Positions 52,479-61,591 of a DNA stretch of 64,000 bases are shown in pieces. Under the pieces are notes generated by a model. It had not been told where the DNA came from. It did no database searches and was given only the letters and a program-made list of their open reading frames with translations. A program made the position numbers and the translations under genes. The stretch's first letter is position 1, and every line of letters begins with the position of its first letter. Source of the DNA: an uncultured Bacteroidales bacterium (GTDB lineage: Bacteria > Bacteroidota > Bacteroidia > Bacteroidales > P3); assembly GCA_944321735.1 (NCBI GenBank), contig CALUMK010000002.1:1-64000 (forward strand). The letters run 5' to 3'.

Positions 52479-54581
52479 TCAGCTTATTTTGGCCCAAAAG
52501 TTCTCTTTTCCATTCTTTTTCATTTCCCGGAGCAAGGCTTGGTTCTTGGGCGATGCCAAGGCGGGGTCTTGCTGCAGTATCTCCACGGCCGTATGCCGCG
52601 CCGCCCTTACGATATTCTCGTCCTGGGCGATATCGGCGATTTTCAAGGCCAGCAGCCCGCTTTGCTGCGTGCCTTGCAGGTCGCCCGGTCCGCGTAGCCT
52701 CAGGTCGGCTTCGGCAATCTTGAAGCCGTCGTTGGTAGCTACCATCGTGTTGATGCGCTCGTTGGCATCCTTGCTGAGCTTGTCGGCGGTCATCAGGATG
52801 CAGTACGACTGCTCTGCGCCCCGGCCTACGCGCCCCCGGAGCTGATGCAGCTGCGCCAAGCCGAAGCGTTCGCTGTTCTCAATCACCATCACGCTGGCAT
52901 TGGGCACATCCACACCTACTTCGATTACGGTTGTAGCCACCATGATCTGGGTCTCTCCCTTTTTGAAGCGTTGCATCTCGAACTCCTTGTCTTCGGCTTT
53001 CATCTTGCCGTGGACAATGCTCAGCTGGTAATCCGGTATCGGGAAAGCCCGGCTGATGCTTTCGTATCCGTCCATCAGGTCTTTCAGATCCAAGGTCTCC
53101 GACTCCTGAATCAGCGGATAGACCACGTAAATCTGCCGGCCTTTGGCAATCTCTTGCTTCATGAAGGCGAAGAGCTTGAGCCTGTCATGGTCGGTGAGGT
53201 GCAGGGTCTTGATGGGTTTTCGGTTCGGCGGCAGCTCGTCGATGACCGAAAGGTCCAAATCCCCGTACAGGGTCATTCCCAGCGTCCGGGGAATGGGCGT
53301 GGCCGTCATGACCAGGATATGCGGCGGCACCGAGTTCTTGTTCCAGAGCTTTGCCCGTTGGGCGACCCCGAAGCGGTGTTGCTCGTCAATCACCACCAAG
53401 CCCAAGTTCTTGAACACCACATTGTCCTCTAACAAGGCATGGGTGCCAATTAGCAAGTGCAGTTGGCCGTCAGCCAGCATGTTGAGCAGTACCGTCCTGT
53501 CTTTTTTCGTGCTCGAACCGGTCAGCAAGGCCACCCGGACCTTCATCGTGTTCAGGTATTTAGAAATGCTGGCGAAATGCTGGCGGGCGAGGATTTCGGT
53601 AGGTGCCATCAGGCAGGCCTGGAAGCCGTTGTCCACGGCCAGCAGCATGCTCATCAACGCCACGATGGTCTTTCCGCTGCCCACATCCCCTTGCAAGAGA
53701 CGGTTCATCTGGAATCCTGTCCGTGTATCGGCCCGGATTTCCTTGACCACTCTTTTCTGGGCTCCGGTGAGTTCAAAGTTAAGGTTGTTTTGGTAAAAAT
53801 AGTTGAAGTTGTCCCCAACTTTTGTGAACACGAAGCCGGGAGTTTTTCCCCGGTTCATTTTTTGCTTGAGGATATTGAGCTGGAGCAAAAGCAGTTCCTC
53901 GAATTTGAGCCTTTGCCGGGCGCAGTCGGCATGGGCCAGGCTCAGCGGGTGATGGACTTGGATGAAGGCTTGTTCGCGCGACATCAGCTGGTATCGGGAA
54001 AGGATGTCCTGGCTTAGGATTTCAGGGATGCTGCCTTCGGCCTGCTTGCAGAGATTCTGCGTGATAGCGGCCATTGCCTTGGGCGAAAGTCCCCGGTTCT
54101 TCATCGTTTCCGTAGTAGGGTAGAGGGGCTGGATGCCAGCGCTTTGCGGCTGGTCGGGCTTGTTCGGGTCGATGACTTCTATTTCCGGATGGCTGAACTG
54201 GAGCTGATGGTTATAGATGCTGGGTTTGCCGAAGATGCTCAGATAGACACCTTGCCGGATTTTGGGTTCGATCCATTTCAAACCGGAGAACCAGGTCAGT
54301 TCCACCGTGCCGGTTCCGTCTCCAAACACGGCGGAGAGCCTTTTGCTTTTGCCGAAACCCTTGCTTTCCACTTTGAGGATTTTCCCTTTGACAGCCACAT
54401 ACGATTGGTCGTCCCGGATTTGGCTGATTGTGATGAAGTGGCCTTTGTCGATATAGCGGAATGGGAAATAAGTGAGCAGATCCCCGTAGGTGAAGACATG
54501 GGCTTCCTGCCGCAGCGTCTGGGCTTTGGCCGGGCCTACGCCCTTGAGGTATTCTATGTTCTGGCCGAAAAAATCGAACAT
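52479..54581 (-). CDS. recG: ATP-dependent DNA helicase RecG
   Basis: 700 residues. Branch-migration helicase for stalled forks and Holliday junctions. Residues about 1-240 form the wedge/OB region (YLKGVGPAKAQTL, FGDGTGTVELTWF). Helicase motifs: Walker A GDVGSGKT near 295, APTEILARQHF, DEQHRFGVAQR (DExH), MTATPIPRTL, then the second RecA fold with ATTVIEVGVDVPNASVMVIE and QLRGRVGRG, and finally the TRG motif region with RLRGPGDLQGTQQSG. All expected motifs are present. It shares the strand and orientation with uvrA, which starts one base past its stop, so the two repair genes are likely cotranscribed. Confidence 0.95.
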   Translation of the reverse strand: MFDFFGQNIEYLKGVGPAKAQTLRQEAHVFTYGDLLTYFPFRYIDKGHFITISQIRDDQSYVAVKGKILKVESKGFGKSKRLSAVFGDGTGTVELTWFSGLKWIEPKIRQGVYLSIFGKPSIYNHQLQFSHPEIEVIDPNKPDQPQSAGIQPLYPTTETMKNRGLSPKAMAAITQNLCKQAEGSIPEILSQDILSRYQLMSREQAFIQVHHPLSLAHADCARQRLKFEELLLLQLNILKQKMNRGKTPGFVFTKVGDNFNYFYQNNLNFELTGAQKRVVKEIRADTRTGFQMNRLLQGDVGSGKTIVALMSMLLAVDNGFQACLMAPTEILARQHFASISKYLNTMKVRVALLTGSSTKKDRTVLLNMLADGQLHLLIGTHALLEDNVVFKNLGLVVIDEQHRFGVAQRAKLWNKNSVPPHILVMTATPIPRTLGMTLYGDLDLSVIDELPPNRKPIKTLHLTDHDRLKLFAFMKQEIAKGRQIYVVYPLIQESETLDLKDLMDGYESISRAFPIPDYQLSIVHGKMKAEDKEFEMQRFKKGETQIMVATTVIEVGVDVPNASVMVIENSERFGLAQLHQLRGRVGRGAEQSYCILMTADKLSKDANERINTMVATNDGFKIAEADLRLRGPGDLQGTQQSGLLALKIADIAQDENIVRAARHTAVEILQQDPALASPKNQALLREMKKNGKENFWAKIS

Positions 54582-54596
54582 CCTGTTATACGAAAA

Positions 54597-54636
54597 GCCG
54601 TACAGCCTCAGACGTTAGCGCTGTTGACTGTACGGC
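54597..54636 (-). terminator. Hairpin between gldN and recG
   Basis: A perfect 9-bp pairing GCCGTACAG / CTGTACGGC, followed by a second dyad GGGCTTGAGCCC (54641-54652). There is no T run directly after it, so it may attenuate or mark an mRNA boundary rather than fully terminate. Confidence 0.5.
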
Positions 54637-54680
54637 GTACCGGGCTTGAGCCCGAAGCGTTTGATATTACACATTCAATC

Positions 54681-55559
54681 TTAGTAAACCCACAAGTCGT
54701 GCTCTATTTCAAACAGCATTTCCTCGATTCGATCCGATTCGCGCAATTGCGTCTTGATATCGGGATAGAAATACTCGACGGTCTGGTTCTGTAGGTTATC
54801 TATCTTGTAGATATAGCTTTGGAAATAGCGGTTCCATGCAAAAACATCATCGTACGACTGCCGCATGGCGCTGTTGCGAGGATTGAAGGCTTCTGTCTTG
54901 GCAAACAATTCCCGCAAGTGAGGGTAATACAACCAGCAGACATCCTGGATTCCGGTTTCCTTTTGGAGTACCGGCGCGATGCCTATAATCCGGATATCCC
55001 GTACGCCTCTTTGTTTGTCGATGAACCATTCTTCTTTTATCCGGTACATTAGGATGTCCTTGGCCGTGTAATAGTTGGTGATTTCATTGCTGGCAACCTC
55101 GTTATTCTCGTCAGATTCTGTTCCTTCCAAGGCTTCAAAATCGCCCAGAATATCTGCATCCACGGTTTTTTCGAGCTGGGTCCTGTATTCTTCCATCGTG
55201 AACTCTTCCGAGAAAAAATCATCCTTGTACGGAATGATTTCTCCCGATTCGATGCCTTCGAAAATCAGGTTCGTCAGGCTTTTCCTGTCCGGATTCACGG
55301 TAGTCTCTGTTGGAAAATACAGGTATTGGTTCATTTTCAACCTTAAATCGATAACCCTCCATACCCGCCATTTGATGAAGACATCGGCTTCTCTGACAGG
55401 CACGTAAGGACGAGGCTTCCTGCCTTGTGTGTTGACTTTTTCATAGAACCCGTCTTGGGGAGTGCCTCCGTTCGAGCCGTCCAGGATTTGTCCTCGGACA
55501 GGTATTGCGAACAGGATGCCCGCCATCAGCAGGAGTGTTATGACAAAGATTCGTTTCAT
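54681..55559 (-). CDS. gldN: T9SS ring protein GldN/PorN
   Basis: 292 residues from the ATG at 55559 (MKRIFVITLLLMAGILFAIP, a signal peptide ending near VRG); the frame can be extended six codons to a TTG, which is less likely. The mature part has family landmarks: EADVFIKWRVWRVIDLRLKM, NQYLYFP, SLTNLIFEGIESGEI, YTAKDILMYRIKEEWFIDKQ, and WLYYPHLRELFAKTEAFNP. Family knowledge: GldN (PorN) sits in the periplasm and builds the outer-membrane-associated ring with the lipoprotein GldK. It is the last gene of the porP-gldK-L-M-N run. An inserted acidic patch (GTESDENNEVASNE) is seen near residue 140. Confidence 0.93.
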   Translation of the reverse strand: MKRIFVITLLLMAGILFAIPVRGQILDGSNGGTPQDGFYEKVNTQGRKPRPYVPVREADVFIKWRVWRVIDLRLKMNQYLYFPTETTVNPDRKSLTNLIFEGIESGEIIPYKDDFFSEEFTMEEYRTQLEKTVDADILGDFEALEGTESDENNEVASNEITNYYTAKDILMYRIKEEWFIDKQRGVRDIRIIGIAPVLQKETGIQDVCWLYYPHLRELFAKTEAFNPRNSAMRQSYDDVFAWNRYFQSYIYKIDNLQNQTVEYFYPDIKTQLRESDRIEEMLFEIEHDLWVY

Positions 55560-55592
55560 CGGTGTTAGTTTTTGCAAGGTTTTGCCCCTGGA

Positions 55593-57197
55593 TTAGTCTA
55601 TGGTGATGGTATAATCGTTCAGTCGTTCTTTCCCGTTCAAGGTTTCAGCCTGGATATCCTGGAAATAGACTTTGTTGCCCGGAGAGCATTGTCTGAAGTT
55701 TTCAACCATGTCCTTGGAAAACCGGCTTCCGTTGGATTCCATCACGTAGCCTAGCTGGTTCCCTCTCGAAATTTGTACCTTGAAGGATATGATTCGCAAT
55801 TTCCCTTTAGGAATCGCTAAATCGAAGTCCGGCATGTCCACAACCAAGCCGCCTTGCGGGTGGGTCAGGAGTGCCAAGGGTACGTTCTGCACGCTGGAGG
55901 AAGATAAGCCGTTGAGCTTTGCCGATGGAAGAGGCGTCTCTTTGATGCGGAACTCCTTCGACCCCATTAGCTTTCTGCCTTGGCTGCTATTGGCATAGAT
56001 GTTGATTTTCACCATTTTGTTTTTATTGGCGCCGGGACGGATATAAATGGAGTCGCTGGCATTGCTACCCGGTTTCTTGCGGATGAGTTTTGCATCCTTG
56101 GTGTCCTCCAGTTCGATCACAATATCCTTGTCCGCAACGCCTGCCGCAATGGCGGAAATCGGGTTATTGACCCCCATGTAGAGGACGTTCATCGCATCGG
56201 CCGATACGGTTGCCATGGGTTCGCTGACATTGTAGGTGTATTCGAACGGGTAGGATTTGATACCGAAGGTGCTAGGCACATCGATGGTTCCTCGCAGTAC
56301 TTTTTCCCCTGCGCTGGTGGACGGAATCCTGTAGCGGATGCTGCCGGCCTCGCCTTCGTAAGTTTTCCCGTTGATGGTGGCTGTGATTTTCGAACGGGAA
56401 TCGAAGGCTGCTACGAAGATGTCGGCTTCGAAATCACTGCCGACAACAGCATTGGATGTAGTGGGAACCACTCTGGCGGAGATGGTATCGAACTTGAAGT
56501 CATCTTCGCTTACCGAGGAATAGAGCTGGGATACTACATCCGATTCCGCATTGCGGATATTGGTCTGCAAACGATTCAGCAGGGCTAAGTCTGCTACGAT
56601 GATGGTGTGCGAGAAATTGAAAGTCTCCCAATCTACCGGTGTGCCGCTGGCATCTTTGTAATCCCCGTCCACTTCCAAGGATTTCAAGGATACTTTGCTG
56701 GTATCCTTTCCAAGTGCGTTTAGCAAGAATGTCCTGTATTCGTCTATCTTGTCGTGCAAGATATAGGCTCGGCCGTTTTTGAGAATCTCGCTTCCCAAGA
56801 AGAAGTTGGTCGGGATATCGTAATTGTCTTGTTTCCCGAACTCGCTGGGGTGGAGGGTCTTGGCTTCTTCGATGGTCACGCCCTCTGTCTTGGCGACTAC
56901 TTCGTATTTGGTTTGCTGGATATAGTCGTACAATTCCTGGCTCTTGGCTCTGACTTCCTGAGCCTTTGCCCATTGTTCGGCCACTTTGGTTTCGTTGGCA
57001 GCATAGGCTCTTTGGAATACATCGTAAAGAGCCTCGTTCTTTTCCGTATAATTAAGGTTGGTCTTTTCCATGGCATCGTTGACCGTAATGAACGACTTGA
57101 GGACTTCGGTCGATACATTCAAGGCCAGCATGGCAGTCAGTACAAGGTACATCATGCCAATCATCTTTTGCCGTGGGGTCTCTTTTGGTGCGCTCAT
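55593..57197 (-). CDS. gldM: T9SS motor/periplasmic rod protein GldM/PorM
   Basis: 534 residues. A short cytosolic start (MSAPKETPRQKMIGMMYLVL) precedes one membrane helix (about 13-30, MMYLVLTAMLALNVS), then a long periplasmic rod with a helical D1 (about 35-220) and three beta domains. Family knowledge: two GldM copies with GldL form the proton-driven rotary motor of T9SS, and the far domains contact the GldK/GldN ring. The Ig-like stretches ADIFVAAFDSRSKITATING and GDSIYIRPGANKNK match the D2-D4 layout. The intergenic distance to gldL is 24 bases. Length is about that of characterised PorM proteins (about 515). Confidence 0.93.
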   Translation of the reverse strand: MSAPKETPRQKMIGMMYLVLTAMLALNVSTEVLKSFITVNDAMEKTNLNYTEKNEALYDVFQRAYAANETKVAEQWAKAQEVRAKSQELYDYIQQTKYEVVAKTEGVTIEEAKTLHPSEFGKQDNYDIPTNFFLGSEILKNGRAYILHDKIDEYRTFLLNALGKDTSKVSLKSLEVDGDYKDASGTPVDWETFNFSHTIIVADLALLNRLQTNIRNAESDVVSQLYSSVSEDDFKFDTISARVVPTTSNAVVGSDFEADIFVAAFDSRSKITATINGKTYEGEAGSIRYRIPSTSAGEKVLRGTIDVPSTFGIKSYPFEYTYNVSEPMATVSADAMNVLYMGVNNPISAIAAGVADKDIVIELEDTKDAKLIRKKPGSNASDSIYIRPGANKNKMVKINIYANSSQGRKLMGSKEFRIKETPLPSAKLNGLSSSSVQNVPLALLTHPQGGLVVDMPDFDLAIPKGKLRIISFKVQISRGNQLGYVMESNGSRFSKDMVENFRQCSPGNKVYFQDIQAETLNGKERLNDYTITID

Positions 57198-57221
57198 GAC
57201 TATCCCTTCAACTTTTAATGA

Positions 57222-58028
57222 TTAGGCCTTTGTGGGATTGGCGTTCTGCATGGCAGCCAGCATCTGGCCGTACATCTTGTTCAAAGCGGCTACCTTTTTC
57301 GACAGTTCGTCAATTTCCTCACGGTATTTCAGCGAACTTTGCAGCGAACTGCTCAGAGTTTCCATGATTTTGTTCACGTCTTCTTGCAGTTTGGCATTCG
57401 ATTCGGCTTGCACCTTGGAAGCTTGGATCTGGTCTGTATAAAATTTGTTGAGGGTGCTGATATGTTCGGTCATCTTGCCCATTTCGGCGGCATAGCTTTG
57501 GTTTACGCCTGCAATGCTGGTCAAGTTGCTCAGGTTCTGCGTGGTTTTGGTCAAGTTCTCCAATCCGGCACTGAGGTTTTCAAAGACCGCAGGGGTCACA
57601 TTGGCTTTTGCCAGCATTTCTTCCAGCTTTTCGGAAAGCAGGTTTTCATTGGCCGAAACGCCACTGCCATGGGCATAGTAGGACGGCGCTTCACCTGGAG
57701 CGTATTTGCGAGTGCCGTCTTCGTTCTTTTCCAGTGCGGGATAAACCCAGTCCCAGTCATATTCCGGGTGGGGTCTCTCGAAAGCGGAGAAGAAGAAGAT
57801 GATGGCTTCTGTTCCCATACCTATCATAAGCATGATATTTGCTCCTGGCCAGTGCAGAATCTTGAAGAGGGCGCCGATGATGACGACAGAAGCCCCCCAT
57901 CCGTACAACATTGCAATGAATTTCTTGTACCCTGGTTTATCGACAAGACGCATCTTTTTTTCTTTGCCTCCCACGATGTGTGTTGGTTGCGTTTCTGATA
58001 CGTCTCCCTCTTTCTTTTGCTTTGCCAT
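57222..58028 (-). CDS. gldL: T9SS inner-membrane motor protein GldL/PorL
   Basis: 268 residues. Two membrane helices near residues 36-57 (FIAMLYGWGASVVIIGALFK, then ILHWPG) and 64-84 (MLMIGMGTEAIIFFFSAF), with a Glu (GTEAI) in the second helix that family studies tie to proton flow, and a conserved HWPG turn between them. A long cytosolic C-terminus follows with coiled-coil character (SLKYREEIDELSKKVAALNK). It forms the pentameric stator around GldM. Upstream of its start (minus strand) is a run of about 15 A/T-rich bases. The N-terminal 30 residues are Lys/Glu-rich. Confidence 0.93.
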   Translation of the reverse strand: MAKQKKEGDVSETQPTHIVGGKEKKMRLVDKPGYKKFIAMLYGWGASVVIIGALFKILHWPGANIMLMIGMGTEAIIFFFSAFERPHPEYDWDWVYPALEKNEDGTRKYAPGEAPSYYAHGSGVSANENLLSEKLEEMLAKANVTPAVFENLSAGLENLTKTTQNLSNLTSIAGVNQSYAAEMGKMTEHISTLNKFYTDQIQASKVQAESNAKLQEDVNKIMETLSSSLQSSLKYREEIDELSKKVAALNKMYGQMLAAMQNANPTKA

Positions 58029-58060
58029 GATTTTTTTAGTTTTTTTTGTTTCAGCAATTT

Positions 58061-58079
58061 GCCTTCGGGGGTAGAAGGC
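58061..58079 (-). other. Small hairpin between gldK and gldL
   Basis: GCCTTC / GAAGGC around a seven-base G/T-rich loop in the 74-base spacer. No T run follows on the minus strand, so it is more likely an mRNA processing or stability element than a terminator. Confidence 0.35.
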
Positions 58080-58102
58080 GATCCTTTTATCCGATTAGGT
58101 TT

Positions 58103-59494
58103 TTAGTACACGTGTGAACTGTTTCCGCCTTGGAAAAGCCCTGTAGATAGCAACGGTTGTACACAACGGAACCCTACGTAGGATTTGCAGGTGTCCTGGT
58201 ATTCGTAAGACCGGTAGAATACTTTGCAAAGGTCTGCAAAGTCTTTGAACGAGCCGCCACGGAGGACTTTGCGCTTGAGTCCTACACCGTCTTCCGGCTT
58301 GGCATTATAGGTATAAACCGGATTGAAGTCGTGGTTGTTGGCAATCGTTTCATCATAGGCATCGATGCACCATTCCGCTACGTTGCCCATCATGTCGTAT
58401 AGACCATAATCGTTGGGAGCGTAGTGGCCGACAATGCAGGGATAGAGAGCGCCGTCAGCTCCGTAATCCCCGCGTCCGGGCTTGAAGTTGCCCAAGAGGC
58501 ATCCTTCCGCGTTGCGGGCATAGTTTCCACCCCACGGGTACGGACTGGCATCGATTCCGCCCCGGGCGGCATATTCCCATTGGGCTTCGGTCGGGAGACG
58601 GAACTCTTGCGAGGCAGGATAGCCTTTCTGTGCCATGTAATCGTTATACATATTGCTCCGCCATTTGCAGAAGGCTTCGGCCTGTTTCCAGTTTACGCCT
58701 ACTACGGGGTAATTATCATACCAAGGGCTGCTGAAATAGCCTGTCACCATGGGTTCGTTATACGAATATGCCCAGTCGAAAATCCAGCAAAGCGTGTCAG
58801 GGTAGATGTTGACCTTGTGGGTCGTATAGAGGCCGTTTTCACCGGGCAAAGACAAAGACCGGTTTGCAAAAGCTCCGTAATACACGTCTTCTTCCCGCAT
58901 GTCGTCTTCTATTTCCCCGAACGTCTTCTGCGCGGCCATTCGGAAGTCGCAGGTCGTGTAAACATAATTGAGCTTTGCGATATTGAAGATCTTGCGGTGG
59001 GAAAAGCGTTCGTCCAGAGAAATGAACAGGTCGCTTTCATCCAAGGCTTCCCGTACGGCCGGATCATCGTATTTTATCTTGGCGCGCCAGTCGATTTGGG
59101 GAGGCAGGTCTTCGTCTTCATTCTCGTTTACGATGAAATAACCTTCGATTTCATTCTCTGCCAAGAGGCTGCGAATCAAGTATTCTTTCACCCATTCCAC
59201 GAACTGCCTGTACTCGTTGTTTGTGATTTCCGTTTCGTCCATGAAAAAGTCGCTCACAGTCACCGATTTGAAATTGAGCATCTGGTAAGTGGGGTCGAAT
59301 CCTCCGGATCCGAATACAAAGCTGCCTCCCGGAACATAAGTCATTCCAAAAGGGACTTGTATGTCGGGGGCTTTACGCCCTGAAACGCCGACCAGCTCGC
59401 CATTGCCTCCCGTATTGCCGCAGCTTGCTAGGAAGATGCCGGAAAACAGGATCGTGGCCAGGTTTCGTACACCGCACAAATCGATTTTTTTCAT
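58103..59494 (-). CDS. gldK: T9SS ring lipoprotein GldK/PorK
   Basis: 463 residues. The N-terminus ends in a lipobox (GIFLASC, Cys25), so it is a lipoprotein of the outer membrane. The body is a formylglycine-generating-enzyme (SUMF1) fold without the enzyme's catalytic role: FVFGSGGFDPTYQMLNF, EITNNEYRQFVEWV, VVGVNWKQAEAFCKWRSNMY, RLPTEAQWEYAARGG, YDMMGNVAEWCIDAY and VLRGGSF. Family knowledge: GldK and GldN form the 50-nm ring. It is followed by gldL with 74 bases between, and preceded by porP by 39 bases. Confidence 0.94.
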   Translation of the reverse strand: MKKIDLCGVRNLATILFSGIFLASCGNTGGNGELVGVSGRKAPDIQVPFGMTYVPGGSFVFGSGGFDPTYQMLNFKSVTVSDFFMDETEITNNEYRQFVEWVKEYLIRSLLAENEIEGYFIVNENEDEDLPPQIDWRAKIKYDDPAVREALDESDLFISLDERFSHRKIFNIAKLNYVYTTCDFRMAAQKTFGEIEDDMREEDVYYGAFANRSLSLPGENGLYTTHKVNIYPDTLCWIFDWAYSYNEPMVTGYFSSPWYDNYPVVGVNWKQAEAFCKWRSNMYNDYMAQKGYPASQEFRLPTEAQWEYAARGGIDASPYPWGGNYARNAEGCLLGNFKPGRGDYGADGALYPCIVGHYAPNDYGLYDMMGNVAEWCIDAYDETIANNHDFNPVYTYNAKPEDGVGLKRKVLRGGSFKDFADLCKVFYRSYEYQDTCKSYVGFRCVQPLLSTGLFQGGNSSHVY

Positions 59495-59533
59495 TGGTTC
59501 AGGGTTATAAGGTTCTTGTTTGACGACCGGCCC

Positions 59534-60529
59534 CTATAAGTACCGGGCGTTCTTGTATTCTGTATTCACTTTGTCTCCTTCCAGCCCGAAGCAATAGCGG
59601 ACGAACACCTCGAACGCGCCTCCCATCTTGCTCGCCCGGATGAATCGGGACGCGGTGATATCGTAAGATAGGCCGAGCTGGAACTTTCCTATATGGACGC
59701 CACCCAGAATGGATACGGCATCTTGCAACCTGTAGGAGAGCCCTGCCCAGAATTTCTTGTTGAATGTTCCGGTCATCGCAATGCTCCAGTTAAAGGTGCT
59801 GAAGTCGGTTTCCAGATAGGTGGAGGGAGTGAATTCTACTTTAGGAAGATCAGGGAATGTAAATGTATAGCCGCCATGCAAGGCAAAAGTCCTCGATGGC
59901 TGATAGGCTATTTTCTTCCCTTTATGGGCAATTAGGTTGTTGGCGGCAATGCCTACAAAATAGTTGCCATTCCCTTGCAGGTAGAAACCAATCGACACGT
60001 CGCCATACACACCGGTTTCGCTTTCCTGGATGTTGGAGATAATCGGGTCTCCTTCATCGCGGGGGTTGAAGTTCCCGTCCATCCCCAAGGTTTGCACCTG
60101 TGCCCGTATCCCCATGCCAATGACCCCAAACGAGGTTTGCAGGTGGTAGGCATAGCCCAATTTCACGTACGTCTGGCGGAAAAGGCTCGCATTGATCGAG
60201 GCCACTTCGAGCCCGATGCCTCCTTTGATAGCACGTATCGGCATATGAGCCATGATAAGGGTGCTGTTCGGGGCTGTGATGTTGACGTTTTCCCCCAAGC
60301 CCTTGCCTATGCCCAACCATTGCTGGCGATGCAAGGCCGATACGCAAATCCCATTCGACATCCCGGCAAAGCCCGGGTTGTACGAATAGGTGTTGTACAT
60401 GAACTGAGTGATTTGGTTTCCCTCTTGCTGTGCAGAGACGGGGTTCAATCCCAGCAGAACCAGCAGTCCTCCCATCCATAGGCGGATGTGCCAAGCTTTC
60501 CGCTCTCCCCTTTTTAGGGATGCGTCCAT
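59534..60529 (-). CDS. porP: T9SS outer membrane protein PorP/SprF family
   Basis: 331 residues from the ATG at 60529, preceded by AGGAG and giving the signal peptide MDASLKRGERKAWHIRLWMG, then GLLVLLGLNPVSAQ. The ATG at 60565 would add 12 hydrophilic residues; both lie downstream of the promoter at 60618. The mature protein has the PorP/SprF pattern: ITQFMYNTYSYNPGFAGMSN, HRQQWLGI, a glycine-rich beta-barrel body (GMGIRAQVQTLG, IGFYLQGNGNYFVGIAANNL) and the end FEVFVRYCFGLEGDKV. Family knowledge: PorP anchors the GldK/GldN ring to the outer membrane. First gene of the T9SS operon. Confidence 0.9.
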   Translation of the reverse strand: MDASLKRGERKAWHIRLWMGGLLVLLGLNPVSAQQEGNQITQFMYNTYSYNPGFAGMSNGICVSALHRQQWLGIGKGLGENVNITAPNSTLIMAHMPIRAIKGGIGLEVASINASLFRQTYVKLGYAYHLQTSFGVIGMGIRAQVQTLGMDGNFNPRDEGDPIISNIQESETGVYGDVSIGFYLQGNGNYFVGIAANNLIAHKGKKIAYQPSRTFALHGGYTFTFPDLPKVEFTPSTYLETDFSTFNWSIAMTGTFNKKFWAGLSYRLQDAVSILGGVHIGKFQLGLSYDITASRFIRASKMGGAFEVFVRYCFGLEGDKVNTEYKNARYL

Positions 60530-60617
60530 GCACTCCTGATTCGTATCTGGTTGGTTCGCTGACATATTTGTTAGTTGTCCTCGTCCGCTCTGCAAAACGT
60601 CCCCTATTTTAGGGGGA

Positions 60618-60650
60618 CAAAGGTAGCCATTTTTGGCGCTCTTTTGCAAA
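60618..60650 (-). promoter_or_regulatory. Promoter of the T9SS operon (porP-gldKLMN)
   Basis: Read on the minus strand: TTTG (60650-60647), a 21-base spacer and TACCTTTG (60625-60618). Transcription should start near 60610, leaving a leader of about 45-80 bases depending on the start used. It contains the small dyad TCCCCCTAAAATAGGGGA. Confidence 0.75.
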
Positions 60651-60688
60651 TTATTTTTGAAAAACTATGCATTCTGTGACGTTTTAGA

Positions 60689-60731
60689 GCCACACAGGGG
60701 GCGTTTTGCCAGTATGTGTTCCCTGTGTGGC
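60689..60731. terminator. Perfect 11-bp inverted repeat after the 60770 gene
   Basis: GCCACACAGGG (60689-60699) pairs with CCCTGTGTGGC (60721-60731) around a 21-base loop. It lies just past the stop of the secreted-protein gene and before the T9SS promoter. There is no long T run on either side. Confidence 0.55.
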
Positions 60732-60769
60732 CGTCATGGATGCATGTCCGGATTCCGGCAGTAAGGTGC

Positions 60770-61510
60770 TTACTGGGCGTTGGCCAAGTTGACCAGGTTG
60801 ATTACGTCCTCGGGATTTTCCAGGTCGGGTTTTTGCTCGTCGATATATTTCTTGATGTAATCGGCGGCTTTGGGAAACATTTTGGCCAAGTTCTTTTTGG
60901 ATACGGGCAGCAGCTTGGTCCCTTGCATCAGGAATAAGCGAATATCTGTGGTCAGTTCCGCATTGCTGGCAAAGTCGTAGTTGACTGTGGTGAAAGTGGT
61001 TTTCCCTGTATAATTGCCGCTTCCGCTTACTCCGCTGGCGCCTGTGAAGCTGGATACGCTCTGGATGGACGAAGTGGAACCGCCAGTGCCGTATGCGCCG
61101 ACCTTCTTTTCTTCGATGTTCACTTTCTTGGTCATGACCAAGCTGATGTTCCGGTTGTCCCAGATGATTTCCCCGAGGCTGACGCCCATGACGGGTACGA
61201 AGGCACGGTCTCCGATTTCAATTAACATGACACTGTTCAGGTCGTCAAGCCTGCGCAAGGTGTCTTCCGGGCTGGTAGGCTTGTCGTTGATAAACAACAC
61301 TTGGGGTTCGTAGTAGTTGTAGTTGAGCCTGTTTTTGGCAATGGAACCGTCTTTCATGTACACGGTGCCCGGGGTGCAGCGGGGGAAAGCAAAGATGATG
61401 CTGTCTTGTTGCTGCTTTGTCAAATCTCCCATCGTGATTTGGGCGGATGCCGGTTTGGTGGCGAGCAACGCCACTAATAGTGCCGGAAGTAAAGCCAGTT
61501 TCGCTTTCAT
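60770..61510 (-). CDS. Secreted protein of unknown function upstream of the T9SS operon
   Basis: 246 residues. Signal peptide MKAKLALLPALLVALLATKP, then ASA. The mature chain begins QITMGDLTKQQQDSIIFAF and has a beta-rich middle (GTVYMKDGSIAKNRLNYNYY, VLFINDKPTSPEDTL), a Ser/Gly-rich stretch (about 145-170: GGSTSSIQSVSSFTGASG) and a helical end (SKKNLAKMFPKAADYIKKYI). No family is recognised. It is close to porP on the same strand, separated by a hairpin and a promoter, so it need not be part of the T9SS unit. Confidence 0.7.
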   Translation of the reverse strand: MKAKLALLPALLVALLATKPASAQITMGDLTKQQQDSIIFAFPRCTPGTVYMKDGSIAKNRLNYNYYEPQVLFINDKPTSPEDTLRRLDDLNSVMLIEIGDRAFVPVMGVSLGEIIWDNRNISLVMTKKVNIEEKKVGAYGTGGSTSSIQSVSSFTGASGVSGSGNYTGKTTFTTVNYDFASNAELTTDIRLFLMQGTKLLPVSKKNLAKMFPKAADYIKKYIDEQKPDLENPEDVINLVNLANAQ

Positions 61511-61591
61511 ATTTGGTAATGTTTAATGTTTTTTTGCCTTTTGTGTTCCGTGCCTTGCGATACCGGACGTCTGCGTTCCAATCAGGTATTC

